The notes beneath the pieces were generated by a model, which made no database searches, had not been told where the DNA came from, and was given only the letters and a program-made list of their open reading frames with translations. A stretch of DNA of 64,000 nt from Phenylobacterium sp. (GTDB lineage Bacteria > Pseudomonadota > Alphaproteobacteria > Caulobacterales > Caulobacteraceae): assembly GCF_004297125.1 (NCBI RefSeq), contig NZ_SCVD01000039.1, positions 62,001-126,000 on the forward strand, given 5' to 3'. Positions 33,727 through 42,166 of this stretch are shown in pieces. The position numbers were made by a program, and so were the translations under genes. The first letter of the stretch is position 1. Every line of letters begins with the position of its first letter.

Positions 33727-34311
33727 TCAGCGCCCGGGCCGCAGGGTTGGGTCGAGGGTCTGCGAGAGGGTCTTGCGGGCGCGGTAGATGCGGGTCTCGA
33801 CCGTCTTGACGGTAACGCCGAGGATCTCCGCGGCCTGCTGCTGCGAGTGGCCCTCCAGGGCGGTCAGCAGCAGGGCTTCCTTCAGGGGCGCCGGCAGGCG
33901 CGCAATGCCGCGCTCCAGCATCGCCAGCCGCTCGCGTTCCACCAGCGCGGCTTCGGCGTCCGGCGACGGGTCCGGCTGTTCGTGGGCGCCGCTGTCGTCG
34001 AGCGGGCGGTCGCCGAAGACCAGCCAGCGGAACGCCAGGCGGCGTCCGCGGTCGCGGGCCTTGTTGATGGCGATGGTCCGCAGCCAGGCGTCGAAGGGCC
34101 GAGCCGGATTGTAGCGGTCGAGCGCGAACCAGGCGGCGATGAAGGCCTCGTGGGCGGCTTCGCGGGCTTCCTCCGGGTCGCCGAGGTAGCGGCGCAGAAG
34201 GCCATAGAGGCGGTCCTTGTGGCGACCGACCAGAAGGGCATAGGCGCGCTCGTCGCCCCGACCGGCCCGCTGCGCCAGGTCGCCGTCGGTCGGGTCGTCG
34301 GACGGGGTCAC
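33727..34311 (-). CDS. ECF sigma factor, CnrH-like
   Basis: 194-residue sigma-70 family ECF factor. Region 2 (about residues 13-92) includes DRLYGLLRRYLGDPEEAREA, AHEAFIAAWFALDRY and FDAWLRTIAINKARDRGRR; region 4 (about 130-185) has LPAPLKEALLLTALEGHSQQ then QAAEILGVTVKTVETRIYRA. It overlaps the gene for a CnrX-type metal sensor (ATGA), itself overlapping a CnrY-type anti-sigma gene. In Cupriavidus, metal bound to CnrX releases CnrH from CnrY to switch on efflux genes; the same logic is expected here. Confidence 0.88.
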   Translation of the reverse strand: MTPSDDPTDGDLAQRAGRGDERAYALLVGRHKDRLYGLLRRYLGDPEEAREAAHEAFIAAWFALDRYNPARPFDAWLRTIAINKARDRGRRLAFRWLVFGDRPLDDSGAHEQPDPSPDAEAALVERERLAMLERGIARLPAPLKEALLLTALEGHSQQQAAEILGVTVKTVETRIYRARKTLSQTLDPTLRPGR

Positions 34312-34748
34312 GAGGTCTCGTCAGTGAGCGCCTTCACCACGGTGTCGTCGAAACGGGCGGCCTGGTCCGGCGTGAGCACCTGGCGCATCGCCAGGACATG
34401 CAGGATGGTCTCCTTCTGCAACTCACCCATCGCACGGTGGAAGCGATCCACGGCCTGCTGCACCGCCGGTGAGTAGGCATGTTCGATTTCGATGGCGCGG
34501 GCGAGGTCGGCGTTGGCGGCGCGCATCTCCGACTCCAGCCCCTGCCGCCGCACCGCGAAGTCCCGCTCAAGGCCGGCGATCCGACGTTCCTGGTCCGCGG
34601 TGAGGTTGAGTTTCTTGTGCACGACCTCATGCAGCGGGGGCTCGTCGTGCATCTGGGCGACGATGTAGCGCGCCCCGCCCCACGCCCCGGCGAAGGCGGC
34701 CAGCACGGACAGCGCCAGCGTGATCAGAAGGCCGCGCGCAAAGCTCAT
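34308..34748 (-). CDS. CnrX-like periplasmic metal sensor
   Basis: 146-residue membrane-anchored protein of the CnrX/CpxP-like heavy-metal-resistance family. N-terminal anchor helix (residues 5-25), then four helices. The ligand pattern of CnrX is preserved: His40-x3-His44 (LHEVVHKKLNLT), Glu61 (GLERDF), His117-x3-Met121 (ILHVLAMRQVLT), corresponding to the Ni/Co site of Cupriavidus CnrX (H42, H46, E63, H119, M123). It sits between the anti-sigma and sigma genes with 4-nt overlaps, the Y-X-H order of the cnr operon. The metal here is likely Ni, Co or Zn. Confidence 0.88.
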   Translation of the reverse strand: MSFARGLLITLALSVLAAFAGAWGGARYIVAQMHDEPPLHEVVHKKLNLTADQERRIAGLERDFAVRRQGLESEMRAANADLARAIEIEHAYSPAVQQAVDRFHRAMGELQKETILHVLAMRQVLTPDQAARFDDTVVKALTDETS

Positions 34749-35038
34749 CCGCGACCCTCGAGCAAGGTCGAGGGCGCGAGGTGCGCGCCCGTGGAGAAGG
34801 TGTCGAAACGGTGCGGCTCGGTGAGCGTGGTCGCCGCGGCGATCCCGCCGGCCGCGACCCCCACGGCCATCGCCAGGCCGACCGAGGCCGCGCGGAACGG
34901 GATCAGCGCCCGGGACGCGCTCATCTCCTCCCGGCGCCGGGCCAGGCTTACGAGTACGCGGTCCTCAAGCCCGTCGAGTCGGACATCCGACGTCTGCTGC
35001 GCGAGACGTGCGAGCATATGATCCAGATCGTTCGCCAT
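34745..35038 (-). CDS. CnrY-like membrane anti-sigma factor
   Basis: 97-residue protein. ATG at 35038 with GAGGAC upstream; a longer frame from 35095 has no support. Cytoplasmic N-terminus (MANDLDHMLARLAQQTSDVR) can bind sigma, one membrane helix (about residues 49-70, AASVGLAMAVGVAAGGIAAA) and a short periplasmic tail to meet the sensor. Sequence identity to known CnrY is not obvious, so the call rests on size, topology and the Y-X-H gene order. Confidence 0.75.
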   Translation of the reverse strand: MANDLDHMLARLAQQTSDVRLDGLEDRVLVSLARRREEMSASRALIPFRAASVGLAMAVGVAAGGIAAATTLTEPHRFDTFSTGAHLAPSTLLEGRG

Positions 35039-35124
35039 CGGTCGTCCTCGCCCCAGCCTCAAGGGATATACGCCCGGCGCGCGGCGATCCCGCAAGAGTC
35101 CGCGGTCGGGACGAGGACTGCGGA

Positions 35125-35505
35125 TCAGCCGCCGTGTTGGCGCAGCCAGTCGCGGAGCTCAGCGATGCCGCGGGTATTCTCATCGATCGTCTTCTGCGCG
35201 AGCTGTTTGGCCTGGGCGTCTCCGCCGTGTTCGAGTTCGACGCGCGCCATGGCGATGGCGCCTTCGTGGTGGGCGATCATCTTCTTCGCGAAGGTCGCGT
35301 CGACGGTCGCGCCCTTTGCGGCCATCATCGCCTTGTCCATGTTCTGCATGGACATCATGAAGGCCTTGTCGGCCATCGCCCTATGGGGCCCGGCTCCCTT
35401 CGCGTCGTGCGCCATCTTGCTGTGATCCATCGGCGGCTGCGCCCCGGCGGCGCCCGCGCCGAGGGTAAGGGCCGCCGCGGCGGCCAGGATTGGCGACATC
35501 TTCAT
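35125..35505 (-). CDS. DUF305 periplasmic protein (copper-associated)
   Basis: 126-residue protein. Signal peptide to residue 22 (AGA/QPPMDHSKM). The DUF305 core has the conserved MIAHHEGAIAMARVELEHG (residues 76-94) and DENTRGIAELRDWL. Met and His residues before it (DHSKMAHD, FMMSMQNMDKAMM) suggest Cu binding. DUF305 proteins are found in copper and other metal islands. GAGG lies about 12 nt before the start. A CueR-like dyad lies 120 nt upstream (35624-35638). Confidence 0.87.
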   Translation of the reverse strand: MKMSPILAAAAALTLGAGAAGAQPPMDHSKMAHDAKGAGPHRAMADKAFMMSMQNMDKAMMAAKGATVDATFAKKMIAHHEGAIAMARVELEHGGDAQAKQLAQKTIDENTRGIAELRDWLRQHGG

Positions 35506-35623
35506 CTGATCTATCCTCGCTTTTGACTTGGGTTCACCAGCCTTCTCTCTGCGGGTGAGCGCCGCGTTCTAAAGTCCAGGGCGCACGATGAGTTGCGACG
35601 CTGTGAAAACAACGCCCGGAGAG

Positions 35624-35638
35624 TTCCAAACATTGGAA
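35624..35638 (-). promoter_or_regulatory. CueR-like operator for DUF305 gene
   Basis: Perfect dyad TTCCAA-ACA-TTGGAA. Read on the minus strand it is preceded by ACC, giving the ACCTTCCAA start shared with the other CueR-type boxes here. Spacing to -35/-10 elements is less convincing than at 35727. Confidence 0.45.
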
Positions 35639-35726
35639 GGTTGCTTGGCAGGACGCTTACGGGTCGCCGCGATAGATCCGGTTGAGGGATCGAACTGGAG
35701 TGGCGCGTATCCCCACTGCGCGGCGC

Positions 35727-35756
35727 TTGACCTTCCTACGGTGGGAAGGTCCATCA
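35727..35756 (+). promoter_or_regulatory. CueR-type promoter of cueR
   Basis: TTGACC (-35) at 35727-35732, dyad GACCTTCC...GGAAGGTC (35729-35736 and 35744-35751) and CCATCA after 18 nt. The same layout occurs before copZ and copA. MerR-family activators bind such a dyad in an overlong spacer and untwist it. Confidence 0.65.
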
Positions 35757-35803
35757 GGAGGGCGGCGCAGGCGACCGCGGTGCAATGGCGAGGGAGGGCT
35801 CGG

Positions 35804-36247
35804 ATGAACATCGGTCAGGCGGCCCGCGCCTCGGGCGTCAGCGCGAAGATGATCCGCTACTACGAGCAGATCGGCCTCGTGCGTCCGGCCGAGCGCACCG
35901 ACAGCAACTATCGCAGCTTCGACGAGAAGAACGTCAACGAGCTGCGGTTCATCAAGCGCGCCCGCAACCTCGGCTTCTCCGTCGAGGAGATCACCAATCT
36001 CCTGTCGCTCTGGCGCGACCGCGCCCGGCCCAGCCGGGAGGTGAAGGCCATCGCCGAAGACCATGTGGCGGAACTGGAGGGCCGCATCGCGGAGATGCAG
36101 GCCATGGCCGATACCCTGCGCCACCTCTCGGGCTGTTGCGCGGGCGACGACCGTCCCGACTGCCCAATCCTCATGGACCTCGCCGCGGGCGATCCGCGGC
36201 CGGCCGGGACCGGCCGCCGGACCGCGAAGGGCCGCTTCGGCGGCTGA
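35804..36247 (+). CDS. cueR: CueR-like Cu(I)-responsive MerR regulator
   Basis: 147-residue MerR-family regulator. ATG at 35804 gives the typical N-terminus MNIGQAARASGVSAKMIRYY (HTH and wing), followed by the dimerisation helix (78-108) and the metal loop C111-C112-AGDDRPD-C120-PI. Cys112 and Cys120 match the Cu(I)/Ag(I) ligands of CueR; the extra Cys111 is unusual but seen in relatives. Longer upstream frames have no domain. It activates copper-export promoters; three boxes with its expected architecture are in this window. Confidence 0.9.
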   Translation: MNIGQAARASGVSAKMIRYYEQIGLVRPAERTDSNYRSFDEKNVNELRFIKRARNLGFSVEEITNLLSLWRDRARPSREVKAIAEDHVAELEGRIAEMQAMADTLRHLSGCCAGDDRPDCPILMDLAAGDPRPAGTGRRTAKGRFGG

Positions 36248-36264
36248 CCCTCCGCGGGTTGCCG

Positions 36265-36573
36265 CTATCGGAGCGAGAGCAGTTGGTCGCCCGCTGCGTT
36301 CAACGTGAAGGTGACCGACTTGCCGGTCTTCGCGGCCTGTAACGCCTCGGGCGTGGCCTTGAACGTCATGGTCATGGCCGGCCATTTGAGCGCCGCGATC
36401 GGACCATGGTGCAGCGTGACCGTGCCGGCCTTGGCGTTCACGCCCTTCACCGTGCCCGTACCCTGAACCACACCCGCGGCGGGCTTGGCGGAAGTGGCGC
36501 CGTGACCCTCATGCTGGGCGGCTGCGGGCGCGGCGATAGCGAGGGCGCCGGCGAGGATGAGGGCAAACTTCAT
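36265..36573 (-). CDS. cusF: CusF-like periplasmic copper chaperone
   Basis: 102-residue protein. Signal peptide to residue 20 (AAA/QHEGHG). A small OB-like CusF domain with the ligand set His56 (TLHHGP), Trp64, Met67 and Met69 (LKWPAMTMTF); the spacing H-x7-W-x2-M-x-M equals that of E. coli CusF, which binds Cu(I)/Ag(I) and delivers it to CusB. The start ATG 36573 follows a GGAG box. It stands alone, divergent from copZ; a second CusF domain is fused to CusB. Confidence 0.9.
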   Translation of the reverse strand: MKFALILAGALAIAAPAAAQHEGHGATSAKPAAGVVQGTGTVKGVNAKAGTVTLHHGPIAALKWPAMTMTFKATPEALQAAKTGKSVTFTLNAAGDQLLSLR

Positions 36574-36670
36574 GGGAAACTCCTTGGGGGCAGGGTCTGC
36601 CGCCACTGCGGCGGACGTCGAAGGGAATACGCCCCGCCGACGCTGAACCCTCATCTTCCACGCCATCCCC

Positions 36671-36700
36671 TTGACCTTCCCACGATGGCAAGCCCCATCT
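36671..36700 (+). promoter_or_regulatory. CueR-type promoter of copZ
   Basis: TTGACC at 36671-36676, CTTCCCA...TGGCAAG imperfect dyad, and CCATCT after 18 nt, matching the promoters at 35727 and 50834-50863. Gene start follows 30 nt later. One arm (GCAAG) deviates from the perfect dyad. Confidence 0.6.
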
Positions 36701-36730
36701 CAGGCGCCGAAGACAGCCATGGAGGTGCGA

Positions 36731-36931
36731 ATGCTTCGGTTGAAAGTTGACGGCATGAGTTGCGGCCACTGCGTGGGCGCGGTGACCCAGGCCGTTCAGA
36801 CAGTGGATCCCCAGGCGGAGGTGAAGGTCGACCTGGCCGCCGGCACGGTGGACGCGCGGACCAACGCCGACCCGGCGGCGATCTCCGGCGCCATCACGGC
36901 GGCCGGGTATGCCGCCCGCATCGCGGACTGA
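36731..36931 (+). CDS. copZ: CopZ-like copper chaperone (HMA domain)
   Basis: 66-residue cytoplasmic protein made of a single heavy-metal-associated domain. Cu(I) motif GMSCGHC with Cys11 and Cys14. GGAGG lies 5 nt before the ATG at 36731. It hands Cu(I) to the P-type ATPase (48327-50801) and to CueR. Convergent with the DUF411 gene; a strong hairpin separates them. Confidence 0.9.
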   Translation: MLRLKVDGMSCGHCVGAVTQAVQTVDPQAEVKVDLAAGTVDARTNADPAAISGAITAAGYAARIAD

Positions 36932-36937
36932 AGGACA

Positions 36938-36956
36938 GGCGGAGCGGCGCTCCGCC
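36938..36956. terminator. Bidirectional hairpin between copZ and DUF411 gene
   Basis: Perfect 8-bp stem GGCGGAGC / GCTCCGCC with a GGC loop, between convergent genes. No T-tract, but it is the only sensible terminator for both. Confidence 0.6.
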
Positions 36957-36987
36957 CGAACCTTGCTGTTACGCGCGCGGCCTCGGC

Positions 36988-37455
36988 TCAGGCGTGGCTG
37001 GCAAACGGCCGGGTGCGGCCTGAGCGGTCGAGCAGCAGCAGCGTCTTGAACGGTTCGCGGTGGCCTCCGGGTTGCTCCATCCCCGGCGAGCCGATCGGCA
37101 TCCCGGGGACCACCAGGCCGAGCCCCTTCGGACGCTCGCGCAGCAGCCGCACGACGTCGGCCGGCGGGACGTGGCCCTCGACCACATAGCCGTCGATGAC
37201 GCCGGTGTGACACGAGGAGAGCACAAACGGGACGCCGTGCTTGGCGCGGATCGGGGCGAGGTCTTCCAGTTCCACCACCTTGGGCTGGAAGCCAGCTCGG
37301 GTCATGTGCGTGACCCAGCCGCCACAGCAGCCGCACCACGGTGTCTTGTAGACCGTGAGCTCGCGGACTTCGGCCTGGGCGCAAGCGCCGGTGGTGGCCA
37401 GGAGCCCGACGGCGCCCCCGAAGAGGGCGCGACGGTTCAGGGGTAGGATCGGCAT
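36988..37455 (-). CDS. DUF411 copper-binding protein (CopG-like)
   Basis: 155-residue protein of the DUF411 family found in copper and silver resistance operons. A lipobox (TTGAC, Cys25) or Tat-like signal (LNRRALFGGAVG) leads it; the domain has YKTPWCGCCGGWVTHM (Cys41, Cys43, Cys44), SSCHTGVIDGYVVEGHVP (Cys82, His83) and the terminal GMPIGSPGM. It is a periplasmic metal-binding protein by family knowledge. It lies 92 nt downstream of cusA and may be the last gene of the cop-cus operon. Confidence 0.85.
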   Translation of the reverse strand: MPILPLNRRALFGGAVGLLATTGACAQAEVRELTVYKTPWCGCCGGWVTHMTRAGFQPKVVELEDLAPIRAKHGVPFVLSSCHTGVIDGYVVEGHVPPADVVRLLRERPKGLGLVVPGMPIGSPGMEQPGGHREPFKTLLLLDRSGRTRPFASHA

Positions 37456-37547
37456 CGGAAACTCCAGTTTAAGGTGGCGCGGCGCTGGCCGCCCGGGTTC
37501 GAGGACCTTCGGTCGCGCAATTGCGAGCGGAGGGCGGGTCGCACGCG

Positions 37548-40500
37548 TCATGGGCGTACGCCTGCTCGGGCGGAAACGGCGGCCTCCCGCGATCCGAAGC
37601 GGCGGCGCCGCAGCAGGAGGTAGCCGGCCGGGATCACCAGCATCGAGAGCAGGGGCGCCGTAAGCATCCCCCCGATCATCGGAGCGGCGATGCGGCCCAT
37701 CACCTCGGATCCGGCGCCGTGCCCGACCAGGATGGGCGCAAGGCCGGCCAGGATCACCGCCACGGTCATGGCCTTGGGCCGCACCCGCAGAAGAGCCCCT
37801 TCGCGCATCGCCGCGGTCAGCTCCTCCGGGCTGGGGTTCGGCCCCCGGTCGGCCAGCGCCTGCTTCAGGTAGATCAGCATCACCACTCCGAACTCGGCGG
37901 CGACCCCGGCCAGGGCGATGAAGCCGACGCCTGTCGCGACGGACTGGTGGTAGCCCAGCAGGTAGAGCGCCCAGATGCCGCCGGTCAGGGCGAACGGCAG
38001 CGTCGCCATGATCAAGGCCGCCTCGTCCCAACGGCGGAAGGTCGCATAAAGCAGCAGGAAGATGATGCCCAGCGTCGCCGGGACCACCAGCTTCAGCCGC
38101 GCGGCGGCGCGCTGCAGATATTCGAACTGGCCCGAGTAGGCGATGGACACGCCCGGGGGAAGTTTCACATCCCGCGCCACGACCCGCCGCAGATCGGTGA
38201 CCACCGAGCTGAGGTCGCGGCCGCGGACATCGACATAGACCCAGGTGGACGGCCGCGCGTTCTCGGTCTTCAGCATGGGCGGTCCGTCGACGATCCTGAG
38301 GTTGGCTACCGTCCCCAGCGTGATCTGCTGGCCCGTGGGTGTCAGGACGGGAAGCTGGCGCAGGCCTTCCAGGCTGTCGCGCAGTTCCCGCGGGTAGCGC
38401 ACGTTGATCGGATAGCGCGCGACGCCTTCGACCGTCTCGCCGATGGTCTCGCCCCCGACGGCGCCGGAGACAATCTCCTGCACGTCCAGGACGTTCAGGC
38501 CGAACCGCGCGGCGGCGGCGCGATCGATGTCCACATCCACATAACGCCCGCCGGTCAGCCGCTCTGCGAGCGCTGACGACACGCCCGGCGTCGCCTTCGC
38601 TGCCGCCTCCACCTGGGCCGCGACCCGGTCGAGCTGGGCGAGATCGGCCCCCGAGACCTTTACCCCGATGGGGCTCTTGATGCCGGTGGCCAGCATGTCG
38701 ATGCGGTTGCGGATCGGCGGGACCCAGACATTGGCCAGGCCCGGGACCTTGACCACCCGGTCCAGCTCCTCGGTCAGTTTCTCCGGCGTCATGCCGGGCC
38801 GCCACTGGTGGCGCGGTTTCAGCTGGATGGTGGTCTCGAACATCTCGAGCTGCGCGGGATCGGTGGCGGTCTCCGCCCGTCCGGCCTTGCCGAACACCGA
38901 CTTCACCTCGGGCACGGTCATGATCAGCCGGTCGGTCTGCTGCAGCAGTTCTGAGGCCTTGGCCGCCGAAATCCCCGGCAGGGCGGAGGGCATGTAGAGC
39001 AGGTCGCCTTCGTCCATCGGCGGGATGAACTCCCCGCCCAGCCGGCTGAGAGGCCAGGCCGTGGTGGCGAAGATCAATAGGGCCACGACGAGGACTGTCC
39101 GCGGCTTTTCCAGCACCCAATCGATCGCCGGCCGGTAGGCGCGCGTGAGCCAGCGGTTCACCGGGTTGGCGTCCTCGGCGGGGATGCGGCCCCGGATCAG
39201 GAAGCCCATCAGGACGGGGACCAGGGTCACCGACAGGATTGCGGCGCCCGCCATGGCGTAGCTCTTGGTGAAGGCCAGCGGCGAGAAGAGGCGGCCTTCC
39301 TGTGCCTGCAGCGCGAACACCGGCACGAATGACAGGGTGATGATCACCAGGCTGAGGAACAAGGCCGGGCCGACCTCGGCCGCGGCGTCGGTGATCACCC
39401 GCCAGCGGGTCTCGCCGGTCAGCTCCTGACCCGGATGCTCGCGGTCCCAGCGTTCCAGCCGCTTGTGGGCGTTCTCGATCATCACCACGGCGGCATCGAC
39501 CATCGCCCCGATGGCGATGGCGATGCCCCCCAGCGATATGATGTTGGCGTCCACCCCCTGCAGCCGCATCACCAGCAGGGCAAAGAGCACCCCGAGCGGC
39601 AGGGTGAGGATGGCCACCAGCGCGGAACGGGCGTGCCAGAGGAACAGCGCACAGACGAGGCCCACGACGATGAACTCCTCCACCAGTTTCTGGCGCAGGT
39701 TGGCGATCGCGCGGTCGATCAGCTGGGCGCGGTCGTAGGTGGTCACGATCTCGACGCCAGGCGGCAGACTGCGCTTCAGCTCCGCGATCTTCTCCTTCAC
39801 CTCACCGAGCGTCGCCCGCGCGTTCTTCCCCGAACGCAGGATCACGACCCCGCCGACGACCTCGCCCTGGCCGTTCAGTTCTGCAATGCCGCGCCGCATC
39901 TCCGGGCCAAGCTGGATCGTCGCGACGTCGCCCAGCCTGACGGGAACGCCGCCGGCGGCGGTCCGCAGCGGAATGATGCGGAAGTCGTCGAGGGTCTTCA
40001 GGTAGCCCGAGGCGCGGACGATGTACTCGGCCTCGCCCATCTCCAGCACCGAGCCACCGGCTTCGGCATTGGCCCGGCGGATCGCCGCCACGACCTGCTG
40101 GTGGGTGACCCCGTAGGCGGCGAGCTTCACCGGGTCGAGCACCACCTGGTATTGCTTGACCATGCCGCCGATGGTGGCGACCTCGGCCACGCCCGGCACG
40201 GTCTTCAGCTCGTAGCGTAGGAACCAGTCCTGCAGCGCGCGCAGTTGCGAGAGGTCGTGGCGGCCGCTGCGATCGACGAGGGCGTACTCGTAGATCCAGC
40301 CAACGCCCGTGGCGTCCGGGCCGAGCGCCGGCCGGGTTCCGGCCGGCAGCCGACTCTGCGCCTGGCTGAGGTATTCCAGCACCCGTGAGCGGGCCCAGTA
40401 GAGGTCGGTGCCGTCCTCGAACAGGACGTAGACGAAGCTGTCGCCGAAAAACGAGTAGCCGCGCACGGTCTTCGCGCCCGGCACGGAGAGCATGGTGGTG

Positions 40501-40709
40501 GTCAGCGGATAGGTGACCTGGTTCTCGACGATCTGCGGGGCCTGGCCGGGCCAGGTCGTGCGGATCACCACCTGCACGTCCGACAGGTCGGGGATGGCGT
40601 CGACGGGCGTCGACCGCAGCGCGAGCCCGCCAGCGACCAAGAGCGCGAGGGCGGCGAGCAGGACGAGCCAGCGGCCCCGCACCGAGGCGCGGATGAGGGC
40701 GGCGATCAT
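37548..40709 (-). CDS. cusA: CusA, Cu(I)/Ag(I) RND efflux pump
   Basis: 1053-residue inner-membrane pump, normal length. Start MIAALIRASVRGRW at 40709 overlapping the cusB stop (ATGA). Seen: VDAIPDLSDVQVVIRTTWPG, the proton-relay helix AMVDAAVVMIENAHKR, the periplasmic GGEFIPPMDEGDLLYMPSAL (CusA signature) and LEMFETTIQLKPRHQWRPGM. Met residues in these loops are the Cu(I) relay in CusA. Works with CusB and CusC. Confidence 0.94.
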   Translation of the reverse strand: MIAALIRASVRGRWLVLLAALALLVAGGLALRSTPVDAIPDLSDVQVVIRTTWPGQAPQIVENQVTYPLTTTMLSVPGAKTVRGYSFFGDSFVYVLFEDGTDLYWARSRVLEYLSQAQSRLPAGTRPALGPDATGVGWIYEYALVDRSGRHDLSQLRALQDWFLRYELKTVPGVAEVATIGGMVKQYQVVLDPVKLAAYGVTHQQVVAAIRRANAEAGGSVLEMGEAEYIVRASGYLKTLDDFRIIPLRTAAGGVPVRLGDVATIQLGPEMRRGIAELNGQGEVVGGVVILRSGKNARATLGEVKEKIAELKRSLPPGVEIVTTYDRAQLIDRAIANLRQKLVEEFIVVGLVCALFLWHARSALVAILTLPLGVLFALLVMRLQGVDANIISLGGIAIAIGAMVDAAVVMIENAHKRLERWDREHPGQELTGETRWRVITDAAAEVGPALFLSLVIITLSFVPVFALQAQEGRLFSPLAFTKSYAMAGAAILSVTLVPVLMGFLIRGRIPAEDANPVNRWLTRAYRPAIDWVLEKPRTVLVVALLIFATTAWPLSRLGGEFIPPMDEGDLLYMPSALPGISAAKASELLQQTDRLIMTVPEVKSVFGKAGRAETATDPAQLEMFETTIQLKPRHQWRPGMTPEKLTEELDRVVKVPGLANVWVPPIRNRIDMLATGIKSPIGVKVSGADLAQLDRVAAQVEAAAKATPGVSSALAERLTGGRYVDVDIDRAAAARFGLNVLDVQEIVSGAVGGETIGETVEGVARYPINVRYPRELRDSLEGLRQLPVLTPTGQQITLGTVANLRIVDGPPMLKTENARPSTWVYVDVRGRDLSSVVTDLRRVVARDVKLPPGVSIAYSGQFEYLQRAAARLKLVVPATLGIIFLLLYATFRRWDEAALIMATLPFALTGGIWALYLLGYHQSVATGVGFIALAGVAAEFGVVMLIYLKQALADRGPNPSPEELTAAMREGALLRVRPKAMTVAVILAGLAPILVGHGAGSEVMGRIAAPMIGGMLTAPLLSMLVIPAGYLLLRRRRFGSREAAVSARAGVRP

Positions 40710-42166
40710 CGGGCGGCCGCCGGACGGATGCGGCGGACCAGGGGGCCGCCCGGCGTCTGCTCGAACGCGAAACGCACCTGCTGGCCGGACGACAGCCCGC
40801 GCGCGAGCGCCGGGTCGGCGAGGCGGAACGTCATGGTCATCGCTGGCCACTGGATTGCGGGGACCGGCTCGTGGGACAGGGTGATGGCTCCGTCAGCGAT
40901 CTGCTCGATCCGCCCGACGCTCTCGTAGAGCGTTGGCGCGGCCGCGACCGGGCCACGGGGCGCCAGGGGCCGCGCCGGGACCCCGGAGAGGCTGGCTTCG
41001 CTGTCGAGCAGGAACTGGCCGGAGGCGACCACCGTCTCACCGTCCGAAAGGCCGGCGAGCACCTCGGTCCAACCGCCGGCCTCGCGCCCCGGGCGGATCT
41101 CGGCGGGCTCGTAGCGGCCGCCGGACAGCGCCAGCATGACGAGGGTGCGCCGGCCGGTGCGGATCACCGCCTCCGAGGGCACGAGCAGCGCCGGCTGCGG
41201 CCGGCCGCCGAACTGGACCTTGGCGAACATCCCGGGCCGCAGGCGCCCGCCGGGATTCGGCAACTCGACGCGAACCGTCAGCGTCCGGCTCTCGGCCTGA
41301 GCCTCCGGCAGGACCGCGCTCACCCGTCCGCTGAAGGTCTCCCCCGGGTAGGCGGCGAGCGTCGCGGAGACCGCCTCCCCCGACCCGACCTGGCCGGCGA
41401 GGGCCTCCGGCACGGCGGCGTTCAACCAGACACGCGACAGCCCATTGATCTCCGCCAGCGTCTGCCCGGCGGCGACCGTCATGCCGTTCCGCACAGCCAG
41501 CGTCTTGATCACCCCCGCAGAGGGCGTGGTCACGGTGACGACGTTGCGGACCTGACCGCTGCGCGCGACGGACTCGATCAGCGCCGCCGACATGCCGAGC
41601 AACTGCAGGCGCTGGCGAGCGGCCTGGGTCAGCGCCGGGTCGCCCGTGCGGCGCACAGCGAGGAACTCGCCCTGGGCGCCCGCCCATTCGGGGACCAGCA
41701 GGTCGGCGAGCGGTGCTCCGGCCCGCACCATATCGCCGGGTGCGCGGCCGTGGACCCGCTGCACGAAGCCCGCGGCCCGGGCCTGGACGACCGCAAAGTC
41801 GCGTTCGTTGAAGTCGATGACGCCGGTGGCGGTGATGTCGCTCGGCAGCGTCCCGCGCGTCACCGTCGCGGTGCGCAGGCCGAGGGCCTGGACCCTGGCG
41901 GGATCGATCTGCAGGCCGCCGCCGGTCGGCGCCGTGTCGGCGTACTTGGGCTGCAGCTGCATGTCCATGAACGGCGACTTGCCCGGCTTGTCGAAGTGCT
42001 GCGCCGGAACCATCGGGTCGTACCAGTAGAGCACCTTGCGGTCGGCCTGCGCGGTCGACGCGCGCCCGCCCGCCGGGTCGTCCGTCACGCGGCCGAGGCC
42101 GAAGCCCAGGGCGACGGCCGCGGCGAGGCCGACAGCCGACAGGATCAGGGTCTGGCGGCGGGTCAT
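40706..42166 (-). CDS. cusB: CusB membrane-fusion protein with fused CusF domain
   Basis: 486-residue periplasmic adaptor. N-terminal signal/anchor, then the heavy-metal-binding motif YWYDPMVPAQHFDKPG (about residues 47-62) and FMDMQLQPKY, the CusB hairpin and barrel region (about 95-390) and, at 420-486, a CusF-like domain with LSHEPVPAIQWPAMTMTF (H432, W440, M443, M445). The fusion makes it longer than E. coli CusB (about 407). It delivers Cu(I) and links CusA to CusC. Overlaps cusC and cusA by 4 nt each. Confidence 0.93.
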   Translation of the reverse strand: MTRRQTLILSAVGLAAAVALGFGLGRVTDDPAGGRASTAQADRKVLYWYDPMVPAQHFDKPGKSPFMDMQLQPKYADTAPTGGGLQIDPARVQALGLRTATVTRGTLPSDITATGVIDFNERDFAVVQARAAGFVQRVHGRAPGDMVRAGAPLADLLVPEWAGAQGEFLAVRRTGDPALTQAARQRLQLLGMSAALIESVARSGQVRNVVTVTTPSAGVIKTLAVRNGMTVAAGQTLAEINGLSRVWLNAAVPEALAGQVGSGEAVSATLAAYPGETFSGRVSAVLPEAQAESRTLTVRVELPNPGGRLRPGMFAKVQFGGRPQPALLVPSEAVIRTGRRTLVMLALSGGRYEPAEIRPGREAGGWTEVLAGLSDGETVVASGQFLLDSEASLSGVPARPLAPRGPVAAAPTLYESVGRIEQIADGAITLSHEPVPAIQWPAMTMTFRLADPALARGLSSGQQVRFAFEQTPGGPLVRRIRPAAAR

